Origin: Atriophallophorus winterbourni
Taxonomy: Eukaryota; Platyhelminthes; Trematoda; Plagiorchiida; Microphallidae
Assembly: GCA_013407085.1 (NCBI GenBank)
Contig: JACCGJ010020600.1
Coordinates: 19,518-83,517, forward strand
Length of the DNA stretch: 64,000 nucleotides
Direction of reading: 5' to 3'
A model generated the notes under the pieces. It worked only from the letters and a program-made list of their open reading frames with translations, was not told the origin of the DNA and ran no database searches. Each line of letters opens with the position of its first letter. Position 1 is the stretch's first letter. The position numbers and the translations under genes were made by a program. This document shows, in pieces, positions 8,659 to 18,887 of this stretch.

Positions 8659-10186
8659 ACCACGTTCGTGAATCAACTCGGTTTCGGGACATGAATGCAT
8701 CATCCATTCTGGACTTTATCATCACAAATGAAGAGTTAATGATTGAGAATCTTTCCTTTACCCCTCCTCTCGGCTATAGTGACCATGTTGTTTTGACATT
8801 CACTTTCGTTACATCCATGGACTACTTTAATAAAACCCGTCCACAAACTCGTTGGATTACCGACATAGGATTGTTCCACGAAATTGTTGCTGCCAATTCA
8901 TGGGAATTCTTAATGTCTGACAAGATCGTTGTTGCTTAGACCACGTTTCGCACTCACTGGCACGCTTTGCTGCGCGCTGCCAGCCACGAGAAGCCTTTTC
9001 ATCATAAGAAACCGGGCTCATTCCGTCGCAGCCGAACGAAGAAAGCCATAGCACAGCGAAACCTGGCATGGCGATGTTATCGGATAGGAAGAAACAAAAA
9101 TGACTGAGAAAACTACAGGTCATTGCGAAACTATTGTACATACCTCAACCGCAAAGACAAGATTCAATATGAATTGTATATATCCAACAAGTTTATGGAG
9201 AACCCAAAAAGCTTGTTCCACTTTGTGAACCAAAGACTCGTGGTCAAACTATTAATTCCATCCCTAGTCAGCGCACACGGCCTCACATCGACCGCCTTGG
9301 AAGCTGCAACTGTGCTGTCGCAATAATACGCTCCTATTTTTAACCCTACATATCCCGCGAAACTTACCCACTTTTCTTTTCCCTCGCGCGACGTGCAAGA
9401 GATACCGGAAATAAAGTTCACCCCTGAGGCAGTTCATCAGAAGATTCTGTGTCTGCGACAGTACTCCTCGCCAGGACTCGACGGCATCCATCCCAAAATA
9501 CTGAAAGTAGCCGCAGCACATATATGTCCTTTACTCGCGACTTACTTTCAACGTTGTTTGGGCTCGGCTACCATTCCACAAGCCTGAAAGGAAGGTGTTG
9601 TAAGCCCTATATTTAAAGGCGGCAGCCGGTCTGATCCTGCAAATTATCGGCCCATCGTACTGTTATCAGTGATTTCTAAAGTTATGGAGAGCATTGTCTC
9701 TGACCGCATTGTCTCACATTTCGAAACGAATCGGATTTTAATCAAACAGCAACACGGCTTTCGGGCCAAACGTTCGTGCACCTCTAATTTGCTTCTCGCA
9801 CGAGATGAATGGACGAAATCCGTCGACGAAGGCACTGGTGTCGATGCTATATTTTTGGATTTATCCAAGGCATTCGACCGTGTGCATCACGACATCCTTC
9901 TCCTTAAACTCGCTTCCTACGGTGTTGGAAAATCCCGCGTATCATGAATGAAATACTTCCTATGCGATCGCTCTCTCTGTGTTCGTGTGCGCGACTGCTA
10001 CTCAGCTCCCATTCCAATCAAGTGTGGTTTGCCGCAAGGTTCTGTTCTTGGTCCAAGACTTTTCATTATCTTCATCAACGATATCGGACAAGACATTGAT
10101 ACCCCGTTCCTCCTCTTTGCTGATGATGTCAAACTTTGGCGCTCCCTTAAATCGTATGATGATTCCCGTGTCTTACAAGACGACTT
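8659..10186 (+). pseudogene. CR1-alpha endonuclease end and reverse transcriptase
   Basis: It resumes with STRFRDMNASSILDFIITNEE and GYSDHVVL (the SDH motif of APE endonucleases). After a linker with KNPKSLFHFVNQRL come RT blocks SSPGLDGIHPKILK, SPIFKGGSRSDPANYRP-like sequence near 9605, QQHGFRAKRSCTSNLL, IFLDLSKAFDRVHHD (first catalytic Asp), KCGLPQGSVLGPRLF and LFADDVKLW (FADD box, near 10115). Stops and frameshifts separate the blocks. SINE-B interrupts the frame at 10187. Confidence 0.8.
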
Positions 10187-10335
10187 CGGTGTAGGCAACC
10201 GGGTAGTATCATGCCTACGTTCAACGATGCCGATGACAACGCTTTGTACCCCCCTTCTCGCTTGTACATCTCATTGTTTATGTTGAACGGCACTATATCT
10301 GTATCAGATTGTGCAAATATAATAATAATATAATA
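10187..10335 (+). mobile_element. SINE-B, 149-bp 5'-truncated copy, 12-bp TSD
   Basis: It is flanked by ACAAGACGACTT (10175-10186 and 10336-10347). It matches the last 150 bp of the longer copy at 28480-29045 almost base for base and ends in the hairpin GCAC/ATCTG/CAGAT/GTGC (10290-10314) plus an ATAATA tail. It is non-coding. Confidence 0.88.
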
Positions 10336-10347
10336 ACAAGACGACTT

Positions 10348-11110
10348 AGATCGCCTACATTGTTGGTCCTCACGAAACTATCTTCCATTCAACGCATCCA
10401 AGTGCAGCGTTCTCCCCATCCGTCACTCAGCTTGTTTTACCTACCGTTTGGGGCAAACAACACTTCAACGCATTCGACAAGAAAAGGATCTTGGACTTAT
10501 CATTCAGCTAGACCTTGGTTGCACAACACAATGCGAACGCGCAGCAGCTGCAGCCAACCGCAACACCGGCCTACTTCGCCGCGCCCTCGGCAAGTTCGAC
10601 CGGTTTCTCTTCCCGACTCTGTTGAACATTTACATCCGGCCACACTTGGAATACGCAGTGCAGGCTTGGCGGCCGTGGCTATGCAAGGACATGTCACTCC
10701 TCGAAAACGCCCAACGGTGTGCGACAAAGCTCGTCCGCGGTATGCGCCACTTGCCATACGAGGAGAGATTACGCCGTTTAAACAATTACTCCGTTGCGTA
10801 CCGTCTTCTCCGTGGAGACATGATACTTAGATACCGGATACTGAGCGACCCCTCCCATCCATGCAGCTCCCTGCTCGTCCCATCCATCAGCACAAATCTC
10901 CGAGAACATGGACTTAAATTGCTACATCAGCAAAGCCGACTTGAATGTCGCCGCATGTTTTTCTCGGTGCGAGTCTGCAATCCATGGAATGCTCTTCCAT
11001 GCAAGCTTTTTGAATCCACTTCTTTCGGTTCTTTCAAAGGTCTTCTCGATTCCCACCTACATGAAATCTCCCACTCCCAAGACACTAATACAAACTCGTG
11101 GCAACGGTAA
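10348..11110 (+). pseudogene. CR1-alpha ORF2 C-terminal region
   Basis: It continues the RT thumb and the CR1 C-terminal region: LHCWSSRNYLPFNASKCSVL (near 10355), QEKDLGLII, YIRPHLEYAVQAWRPW, ENAQRCATKLVRGMRHLPYEERL, LLRGDMILRYRIL and ESRMFFSVRV-like WNALP. A frame break near 10450 separates it from the upstream part. The frame ends at 11110. The tail to 11453 is untranslated. Confidence 0.78.
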
Positions 11111-11453
11111 GTTCTCTTTCTGTGCCATTTGCATTTTCGTCACTACCCCTCTAACACTTCTCCAGTTTCATTGCTCTTCCAGATCCCAGTATCGGAAGTC
11201 CAAGCGCACGCAGTCTCAGATGACCATGTTCCGGAGGATGTGGTGGGTAGCGGTGTCCCGGGTTGACGTCCTACCTGTCCAAATGCCACAAAAATCCACT
11301 GATGGTGCAGGCTAACGCGAATGTGGCCCGGCTATAAGGACTTGGAAACTCGAACATTTTACTTTTCTTTTCTTTTCGACCCACCGCACAATCCACCCTG
11401 CGGTTTGTACATGCTCCCCGCTTTTTATACCGTAATAAACTATTGACTATTGA

Positions 11454-12644
11454 CAAATTTCGTGAAAACAAACGAAGTTGAGGTCCTTATCAACCAACAT
11501 TCGCCTTTTGCTTGCTATAACAGAATCTTAGTTATCTACTGACGTCGGAGATAATGAAATTTTCGTACCCAATTAGTCCACTCGATGGCGCGATCATTTA
11601 AAACCAGACAGTGGTGTTCTTCTTCTTCTTCTGAATCGAAAGCAGAAGGGATAAAATCTCGTTTAAGCTTCATCACAGTAATAGGCATGGGTGACTTCTG
11701 CTGACAAGGCAAACCGTGAGAGTAGAGGAACACCACTATATCACTCCGGGGATCAAGTCCATCCGTCTCAACAAATGCTGATCCAGGCTGTTCTCCTCTA
11801 TATTTCGAATGATTGTGTGTTATCTCAAACCGTGCACTATATAGGAGGTGATTATTTATGGGAGATGTTGATATGTAGAATCAAACACTTAGAAGGCCAA
11901 ACACATACGGTTCACGTTTCAACCATGAGTTCCAGACGGAGACAGCATACTCTAAGTGCGACCTGATGTATCGAAACCGAAGATTATGATCGTGTGGGAC
12001 TTCAACTTGCCTGATATAGACGGGCTAACTTTAAGCTGTAAATCAGGTGCTTCTAATCTCTCTTTATTGTTTCTGGTCTGTGTTGTATAATAAAAAAATT
12101 AATTCAACATGTCTCCGTTTTCCACCCTTATTATTATACACACTGTACTATCTCTCTTTTGTCGCCATTCTGTTACAATTTTAAATCGAGTAATCCTAGT
12201 TTACAGGCAATCATTCTTCTCACTTGTTTATCAATCTGATTTTATGTTTCTCACTTTGTAATCGTTCGATTTTCTTCGAGTAATTCAATTACCGTCAGTG
12301 CACGGAGAGCACCATCCAGCATAGCTCAATGGGTAATAGAGGTACACAAACCATTGTACCACGTTAAGGTCCAATCTCACCGACTTCCGAAAGGGATTCT
12401 TTTTGCGACGTCACATCCCGATTTGCATAAATCTCGTGGTGGCCAAACCATCACATGGCATAATCAGTTAATACCCTTACCTTTCCAAAGTCGGCGCAGT
12501 GCGTCTTCCAGGCTGGTGTCCCCGCGATCATATATCGCAATGGCTAGTTACGCTTCAGGATATGTCCCGAAACCGTGTTCAATGATGTTCTTGCGCTAAG
12601 CATCTTCTTGGACTGTTTGCTTAATCCTGTATGTTGTGAAGCAG
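11454..12644. other. Intergenic or decayed sequence
   Basis: I see no gene that I can name. A minus-strand frame at 11536-11736 has an acidic run from TTC repeats and no recognisable domain. A tRNA-like A-box string occurs near 12320 but does not fold as a tRNA. The A+T-rich stretch 12060-12300 shows nothing. Confidence 0.4.
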
Positions 12645-12775
12645 AGTGACAAGAAAAGCTTGTTATGATGCATGACAATGAATGCCGCAAGGAAGCTGGC
12701 ATGCTGATATCGCTCTACTCATTCACGAAACTTATTTGTATGCATGTTTCATTCGAGGTGTAGGCAATAGTGTGA
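12645..12775 (+). repeat. Repeat D, copy 1
   Basis: About 130 bp shared with 23640-23840 and 45065-45190. Common blocks are GCTTGTTATGATGC, GAATGCCGCAAGGA, a GCTCTACTCATTCAC-type run and TTCGAGGTGTAG. It is non-coding and of unknown origin. The copies are diverged, so the family is old. Confidence 0.6.
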
Positions 12776-13099
12776 CGATGGTGCTTACACAGGAAAATTA
12801 TACTCCAACATTGAAGAGCGCCACCGCCGTGCTACGTCCTTTAGAGGATGAATCGTGGTTGAGTTGTAGTGACACAGACCACGAAGATGAAACTGGATGC
12901 CAGGAGTTGTCATCCGTTTCAAAAACGAATGCTTTATCTCTTGATGAAATACAGCCTCCAAAAACGCGAAACAGCCTCGGGTATTACGCCCGAGGACAAG
13001 GAGCTCTTAGCTAGCCCTAACACCGAGAGTCTGGCCCCATGTGATAGTGCTCTTCAGTTCTATATAAACGCTGGTAGCATTAGAACTAAATAGGCTGAA

Positions 13100-13635
13100 C
13101 TCCCCTGTAGAGTTGACGACACCCACTACAAAATTGTGGGTGTCACGGAATCATGGTTGTTTTATGATGGCCACATACCAGCTTCAATAGCTGATAGGTT
13201 TAGCGCCGTAAGAAGTGATCGACCTTTTGGTAAGCTAGCAGGAGGGGTGTTGCTCCTTATTGGTAACGCTATTCCCTTTGAGAATAGTATTTCATTTTCT
13301 ACAACGAACGTGCAGATAATATCTGCCTAGCTCATGCATAGATACACGCGTATAGTGGTAATCTTCGTCTACCGTAATCCGAGCACTAGTTTGGAAGAAG
13401 ATGCTCTTTTGCAAATTAAGCTTTCGCCTATTTTAGCCGTAGCACCACGTGTTGTAATCTTCGGAGATTTTAATCTACCAGAAATAAACTGAGCGCACCA
13501 AACCTCGCATGCCCGAGGAAGCGCGAACGATTTTCTGGACTGGCTACACTCCCATGCACTTTACAAACGTAAACGAACCAACTAGATTCCGACGGGATCA
13601 GTCTCCGTCTACTCTTGACCTAGTTATTTCAACTT
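13100..13635 (+). pseudogene. CR1-beta endonuclease, N-terminal part
   Basis: APE-type endonuclease blocks with internal stops: VGVTESWL (catalytic Glu position, 13137), GGVLLLIG, VVIFVYRNPSTSLEEDALL (13351) and RVVIFGDFNLPEI (GDFN motif, 13450-13490). The LDLVIS block at 13613-13632 ends exactly at the RTE-A insertion and its partner block follows at 14108. Confidence 0.72.
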
Positions 13636-14097
13636 GAGATGGCTGGGGCACGTTCTCCGTATGGATGAGCGACGCCTTCCTCGCCCAGCTCTTTTTGCTC
13701 TCGCTGGACCTGATTGGAAACGTCGCCGTGGCGGACAAAGGAATACCTGGCGGAAGACCCTCAAGCGTCTAACAACCCCACTAGCCATCGTGGGAACATC
13801 GCGCTTACCCGGGTGGGGTCCGAAGGACCGTGAAGATATGTGGCTGATAACACTCAGTGTGATGGCAAAAGAAAGGAACCAGTGACGAGAATCCTGCCGT
13901 GCTTGTGTTCCCGTTTATCAATGACCCTTCCCCCTCCATTTTTCCAAAAAAGACAAAAAAAGATCAAAAACGGCATGTGTAAACAGACAGACAAAAAAAT
14001 CCCCCCTCTTTTTTCTTTTTTTCTTTCATCATGTACTTCTTCATGGTATAGCTGTTGGCACATCGTCTGTAAAGACTTGTGTGATAATAATAATAAT
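13636..14097 (+). mobile_element. RTE-A LINE 3' fragment, 10-bp TSD
   Basis: 462 bp flanked by ATTTCAACTT (13626-13635 and 14098-14107). It encodes the RTE C-terminal segment (RWLGHVLRMDERRLPRPALF to GWGPKDREDMW), then a 3' UTR with a hairpin at 14059-14081 and a TAATAA tail. It is very close to 4780-5292. Strong 5' truncation plus TSD is typical of target-primed insertion. Confidence 0.88.
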
Positions 14098-14107
14098 ATT
14101 TCAACTT

Positions 14108-15642
14108 CTGAAAGCGATATACAAATTTTGGTCTCCCTGCCACCACTAGGAAAGAGAGACCATGTAGTGCTAGACTGCGAGTTACTCCTGTCATTTGATA
14201 AACCCCCACTTAAGGTGTCTCGATGCTTCCATAGGATCGACTCTGCTTCCCTATTACAGGCAGCAGCGCTACTCCCATGGCAAAACATTGACCATGTGGA
14301 TGGGATGTGGGGGCAGATCAAGAAAAACAACTTCAACTTCAGGATCGATTCCCTCCTCTCGTACCCGTTCGCAAAAATGGTAAACCTCAATGGTGGTCAG
14401 CCTCAGTTTCCCGCAGCGTACGTCACCGCGACGCAAAATGGAGGCGTTATAAGCTTACTCCCTCATGTGGGACTTGGGTCCGTTACAAAGAAGCACGAAA
14501 TATAGCTGTTTCCAAGATACGTGCTGCAAAGATCTCTTTCGAAATGAGACTCACTCAAGAGGCCAATATCCATCCGAAACGTTACTACAGGTACGTTCAA
14601 TCTAAAGGGTCAACACGAAAAGGTGTAGGTACCTTGAGAAAAGACGATGGCTCTGCCGTCATTGCAAGCACTGAAAATGCTCAGTTGTTTTCCTTGCATT
14701 TTCAAAGCGTGCAACGACGAGATTATAACTCGAACGCCTCTGCTCCATGTTATAACTGTAAGGTATTGCACTGGCCCAGCCGTGGGTTCGTCCGCTGTCT
14801 ATACAACACTCCATCACTTCAGTGTGCACTCACTGAACGCCGCCTCAGCACTGACCTTACATTCGAGGTACATAATGTCGAGACTATTGGCCAGCCTAGC
14901 ATACAACAAGTCGGCAGGTGCCGATAGCATCCATCCACGAATGATCAGACTGCTAGCTCATATATTAGCTGTGCTGATCACAGAACTTCTCACATCATCC
15001 CTCACTCAGGGTACCCTTCGTTTGGACTGGAAAACAGCCGTTATAGTGCCTATCCATAAGAGAGGAGCTTCTTCGGCGGTCAAAAATTACCACCCGTTTA
15101 GCCTCACTAGTGTACTATGTAAGGTTATATAAAGGTTGATCCACGATAAAATTTATGGTTATCTAACCAAACACTCTCTTCTGAATGCCGCACAACACGG
15201 CTTCCTAAAAGGTAGGTCATGTCTGACTAATTTGTTGAGCTTTCTAAACGAGGTCACTAAGAGGATGGATGATGGTATTGCTGTAGAAGTCTTCTATCTC
15301 GACTTTAGTAAGGCATTTGATTCAGTCAACCATAGGCTCTTGCTTCCCAAACTATCAGCCATAGGAGTATCAGGAAACCTTCTGGGCTGGATTCGAGCAT
15401 TCCTTAGCGACCGTTCCTTTATGGTCAGTTTAGATGATACATACTCCGCAAGTGCGCATATAACGAGTGGAGTTCCCCAGGGCTCAGTCTTGGGGCTGTT
15501 GCTGTTCCTGATCTTCAATGATGATCTAGCCAACCAACTTCGCTCACTCTGTTATATTGCTGACGACGTTAAAATTGTCGGTAGGTCAGACAACTCCGAT
15601 CTGATAAGTGATGTAAAAGCTGTGTCGGCATGGATTGATTGA
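14108..15642 (+). pseudogene. CR1-beta endonuclease end and reverse transcriptase
   Basis: Blocks are KRDHVVLDCELLL (SDH replaced by RDH), KNGKPQWWSASVSRSVRHRDAKWRRYK, SAGADSIHPRMIRLLA, TAVIVPIHKRG, AAQHGFLKGRSCLTNLL, VFYLDFSKAFDSVNHRL (catalytic Asp), SGVPQGSVLGLLLFLIF and YIADDVKI, where an ADD box is kept near 15565. Frame breaks occur near 14500, 14900 and 15132. The longest RT frame is 15136-15642. Confidence 0.8.
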
Positions 15643-16020
15643 TTTGATTGATTTTGTGCGACTATCTCCTCCTGGAGGATGAGTCGGTTCAAAGAAGGTT
15701 TCCCCCCTCATATCTGTCTAGGCCTGGGCAACCTGACAGTATCTCAGCCCACGTGCAGTCTCTGACTGTGCGGCACTTTGCCTGGATCAGGCTTGTGCTT
15801 TCATACATATACATACAAAGAAGGTTCTTGGGAATTTGGATACAAAGCGGCGTCTCCCGCACCACTCGGCGTTTGTTCGAGTCAGCTTCTCTAGCCTTTG
15901 CACAACCAAGTGTGACCTGCAAGGCAGCAGGGTGTTGCCAGAAAGAGGTGGTCTACCAGATTCTGTTCCAGGTTTTTCCTCGGTGTTTTCTCCCCAAGCC
16001 TTTCCCGCGATCGGGCATGG
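15643..16020 (+). repeat. Repeat B fragment inserted in CR1-beta
   Basis: It carries the repeat-B landmarks ACCACTCGGCGTTTGTTCG, GTGTGACCTGCAAGGCAGC and CCCCAAGCCTTTCCCGCG, also seen at 42360-42660 and, inverted, at 46930-47040. SINE-A at 15701-15815 lies inside it. The exact insertion edges in CR1-beta are uncertain; coding resemblance resumes near 16025. Confidence 0.6.
15701..15815 (+). mobile_element. SINE-A copy, 11-bp TSD
   Basis: A 115-bp 3' part of SINE-A ending TTTCATACATATACATA, flanked by CAAAGAAGGTT (15690-15700 and 15816-15826). The 3' hairpin GCAC/GCCTG/CAGGC/GTGC is at 15773-15798, preceded by a second small hairpin (CAGTC TCT GACTG). Confidence 0.9.
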
Positions 16021-16024
16021 ACGG

Positions 16025-16655
16025 TTAAGTGGGACCTTCCCCTTAACCTAGATAAGAGTCACTTGCTCTGTACACTGGCAGGCAACATGATTGTCTCTAC
16101 GCCCTCAGCCCGTAGGGTAAAATCTACTAAAGACCTAGGAGTCGTAATCTCCGCAAACTTTAAGTGGGCTTACCAATGTGCTGCTGCGGCTCACATGGCT
16201 AGGGGGAACTCCTTCAACTACGTTCAGCCCTCACTTTCAGAAAAGCTGAGTTGCTATTGCGCCTCTACAAGGCAATAGTAAGGCCACATTTAGAATACTG
16301 TATCCAGGCTTGGAAGCCGTATTACCAGAAGGATATAATGCAGCTAGAAAAGGTACAGAAGCTGGCCACTCGCATGATCGAGGGGTTAGCATACACCAAT
16401 GATGAAAATCGTCTAATAGCACTAGGACGTTTCTCGCATATGAGGAGGCAACTAAGGGGGGATCTCATAGAGACCTTTAAGGTTGTCAAAGGATTAAGTT
16501 GTCCCGAATTCGATGACTTCTTTTGGTTCTCTCCTTTGGTTGGTACACGAGGGCACAGTCTTAAGCTAAGTAAACAGCACACCAGGCTCGAATACAGAAC
16601 TCACTTCTTTAGCATCCGTATAGTGAACGCGTGGAACTCACTTCCGCAGAACTAA
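16025..16655 (+). pseudogene. CR1-beta ORF2 C-terminal region
   Basis: LDKSHLLC, TKDLGVVISANFKW, then, after a frame break near 16250, YKAIVRPHLEYCIQAWKPYY, KVQKLATRMIEGLAY, MRRQLRGDLIETFKVV, GHSLKLSKQHTRLEYRTHFF and VNAWNSLP. It ends at a stop at 16655. The RT core lies upstream of the repeat-B insertion. Confidence 0.75.
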
Positions 16656-16740
16656 TCTCAGTAACTTCAGTAACTGCGTTCAAACATGGGCGGATGAACG
16701 GTGGCTGGTGCTCTTTCCGGAGCATTACCCTTAAGACTAA

Positions 16741-17479
16741 ATCCCTCCATATTTATGGTCTAAAACCACAAAAATGTTTGGAAAATCATTTTTAAACACA
16801 AAAAGCGTTTCTTTTTCATTTTTTCGTATTTGTTGAAATAAACTGCTGTCCATCGTCTTTTCATTCGATTGGACATGCAACATGCATTAACTCTCTCACC
16901 TTTCGGTGATGAGACCTCTCCCATCTTCCATTCACAGTTACACACGCCTGAGTTACGAATCAATCTTGGTAGTGGCGGGTGTTTTCAAGCACCTCCAAAA
17001 TAATCTGGGCACTCGTTTCGACTTGGCCGACTATCGCCCTGTGATACTGATACCTCATCCCAGTTTGTTTGTGCTTACTCTTCTATGGAATCCGTAGCTA
17101 TTTAAGTCTCACCCTTCCCCATCTTTTAGGATTTTACTTTTTCATGGTTGTGGCGCTGAGACTGGACCTTAACGTGGTGCGATGGTTTGTGTACCTTCAT
17201 GGCCCATTGAGCTATACTGGGTGGTGCCTTTTGGTGCCAGCAGAGCTACTCATACCAGGAAGGTCGATGGATAGAGGTCAGACAAACTCAGTCTCAAGCC
17301 ACTGCCTTGTGGTTCAGGCTTTTTAGCCAAAGGCTCCGGGTGGGGCCCCTAAGCTAACCCCCTACTTCGGCCTGGGCAACCGGGTAGTATCACGCCCACA
17401 AGCAATTATGAAAATAAAGGTAAAAATGACAGATCCCGTGCTCTCACGCTCTCGGCTCAAAATGCTTTACATGATCTCA
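16741..17479 (+). repeat. Decayed repeats, including a SINE-B-like piece
   Basis: 17230-17400 resembles the middle and 3' part of SINE-B (28830-28925): CCACTGCCTTGTGG, GGGTGGGGCCCC, then ACTTCGGCCTGGGCAACC and GGGTAGTATCACGCC. The hairpin end is missing. I see no gene in 16741-17230. Confidence 0.5.
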
Positions 17480-17496
17480 CACTGCATGCAAACTTT

Positions 17497-18725
17497 TTGA
17501 ATAAATGTTTTCCGTTTTGTGGTTCTTTGGTTAGCCCTGACAGAAGTGCAGCTTGTTCATCGAAGTTTCCGAATTCAGCCACTTCGGATATTTTGCCGAA
17601 TGCCTCCAGAGCGTTCTTTCGCCCACGCGTACCATTTAAATTAGCGGCGTTTAATGTACGAACTTTAGCTAGCATCGGGCAGCAGGCAGCCTTGGCTCGC
17701 ACGCTTGATAGCCTCGACGTCGATGTGTGCTGTTTGTCGGAAACACGCATGCATAACTCTAGCTCAGTTACACGATTGTCTAACCATTCGACCTTACGTA
17801 AGTCGCACTATCTACGTTTGTCCACGGATGGCGATGCCATGGTATCTGATCAAGCTGGTGTCGGGATCGTCTTGAGTGAGCGAGCTGAGGTCGCACTGTT
17901 AGACTGGATCCCAGTCGACAGTCGCCTTTGTGCAGTAAGACTACAGGGTTCGTGCAAAAAAGCCCGATTTCGCAACCAATCCCGCGACCTGTTTGTGGTT
18001 GCTGCCTATGCACCGACTAATTGTAGCTCTGAACTTGACAGGGATGAGTTTTATGAAAGATTACAAGAACTCATTAGACTTGCATCGATGAGTGACATCG
18101 TTGTCCTAGCTAGAGACATGAATGCACGTGTAGGCCGTCTATCTTTAAACGAGCATTTTGTGGGTGACGGTTTGGTCTCGATTGTCATTGTAATGACAAC
18201 GGCGAAAGATTGCTTAACTTGTGCTCAGAGCACAAACTGTTCCTTGGCAGCACTAACTTCCGCCATTCGAAGCGCCACTGCTCCACCTGGAGATCTCCAT
18301 CGGCGGCCCTGTTCACGCAAATTGACCATATTGCTATCAGCTACTCCTGGCGAGGGTGTGTGCAAGATTGCCGCTCCTACTGGGGCACCTGTCTAGAGTC
18401 CGATCATGCGTTAGTCTGTGCTAAGCTCTCGATGCGTTTTGGTGGGACACGTAGAAATGTTGCAAGGCAGTTGAATGTTGCTTGGCTTAACGATCTCCTG
18501 GTTCTCCGAGGGTTTCAGGCCAATTTGAGTCTGCATCTGTCTACAGTTCCCCAAAATAGTATCGATGACCAATGGAGTGGGGTTCAAACCTCCTTGGAAA
18601 CAGCCGCGTTGGATAGTTGTGGGTTGACTTCCCGTGTAGCTCAGCTCTGGGTTTCTGCGAATTCTCTCCAATTAATGGACCAACGTCGGTTGCTTTCTGT
18701 TGATAGCATACATGATGCGTCATGA
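17497..18725 (+). pseudogene. RTE-B endonuclease and linker
   Basis: APE-type endonuclease: LAAFNVRTLASIGQQAAL, VDVCCLSETRM (catalytic Glu), VVAAYAPTN, DIVVLARDMNARVG (the usual GDMNA reads RDMNA), then in the next frame TQIDHIAIS and LESDHALV (SDH motif, near 18395). A frameshift near 18200 joins 17497-18396 to 18210-18725. The G-to-R change next to the catalytic Asp would probably damage activity even without the frameshift. Confidence 0.78.
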
Positions 18726-18887
18726 AGGCTTATTAAACGTAAACTGGTTGCCAGTTTGAGAACCGATAGGGAAAGTTGGTGGAGTTCTGAGGCTACGGAA
18801 ATGAAATCTGCGGCAGCTGTAGGCAATTTCAGAAAATTATTCCAACTCATCAGAACAGCTGGAAGCGGGTGACGAGGCATCAGTTAG

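Larger units (their letters stand above)
6339..11453 (+). mobile_element. CR1-alpha LINE, main part
   Basis: A CR1-like LINE on the + strand: ORF1 remainder (6340-7040), endonuclease (about 7190-8830), reverse transcriptase (about 9120-10450) and C-terminal region (10448-11110). It ends in a short tandem tail (ACTATTG repeats, 11439-11453). It is interrupted by SINE-A at 6727-6809 and 7597-7825, an RTE fragment at 7865-8658, and SINE-B at 10187-10335, each with target duplications. Multiple stops and frameshifts show an old copy. It is the host layer of the nested cluster in the first 11 kb. Confidence 0.82.
12790..16700 (+). mobile_element. CR1-beta LINE
   Basis: A second + strand CR1-like LINE: ORF1 remnant (12790-13090), endonuclease (13095-13635 and 14108-14200), linker (14300-14720), RT (14907-15642) and C-terminal region (16025-16655). 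It is interrupted by an RTE-A fragment (13636-14097) and by repeat B carrying a SINE-A copy (about 15643-16020). It carries many stops, and a 3' UTR follows to about 16740. Confidence 0.8.

Noticed and set aside
11536..11736. Minus frame with a run of Glu residues
   Set aside because: The run comes from a TTC microsatellite and no family can be named.
12318..12390. tRNA-like string (TAGCTCAATGGGTAATAGAG, later AGGTCCAATCTC)
   Set aside because: The D-arm pairs only three bases, the anticodon loop length is wrong and the T-arm does not close. It is at best a tRNA-derived relic.
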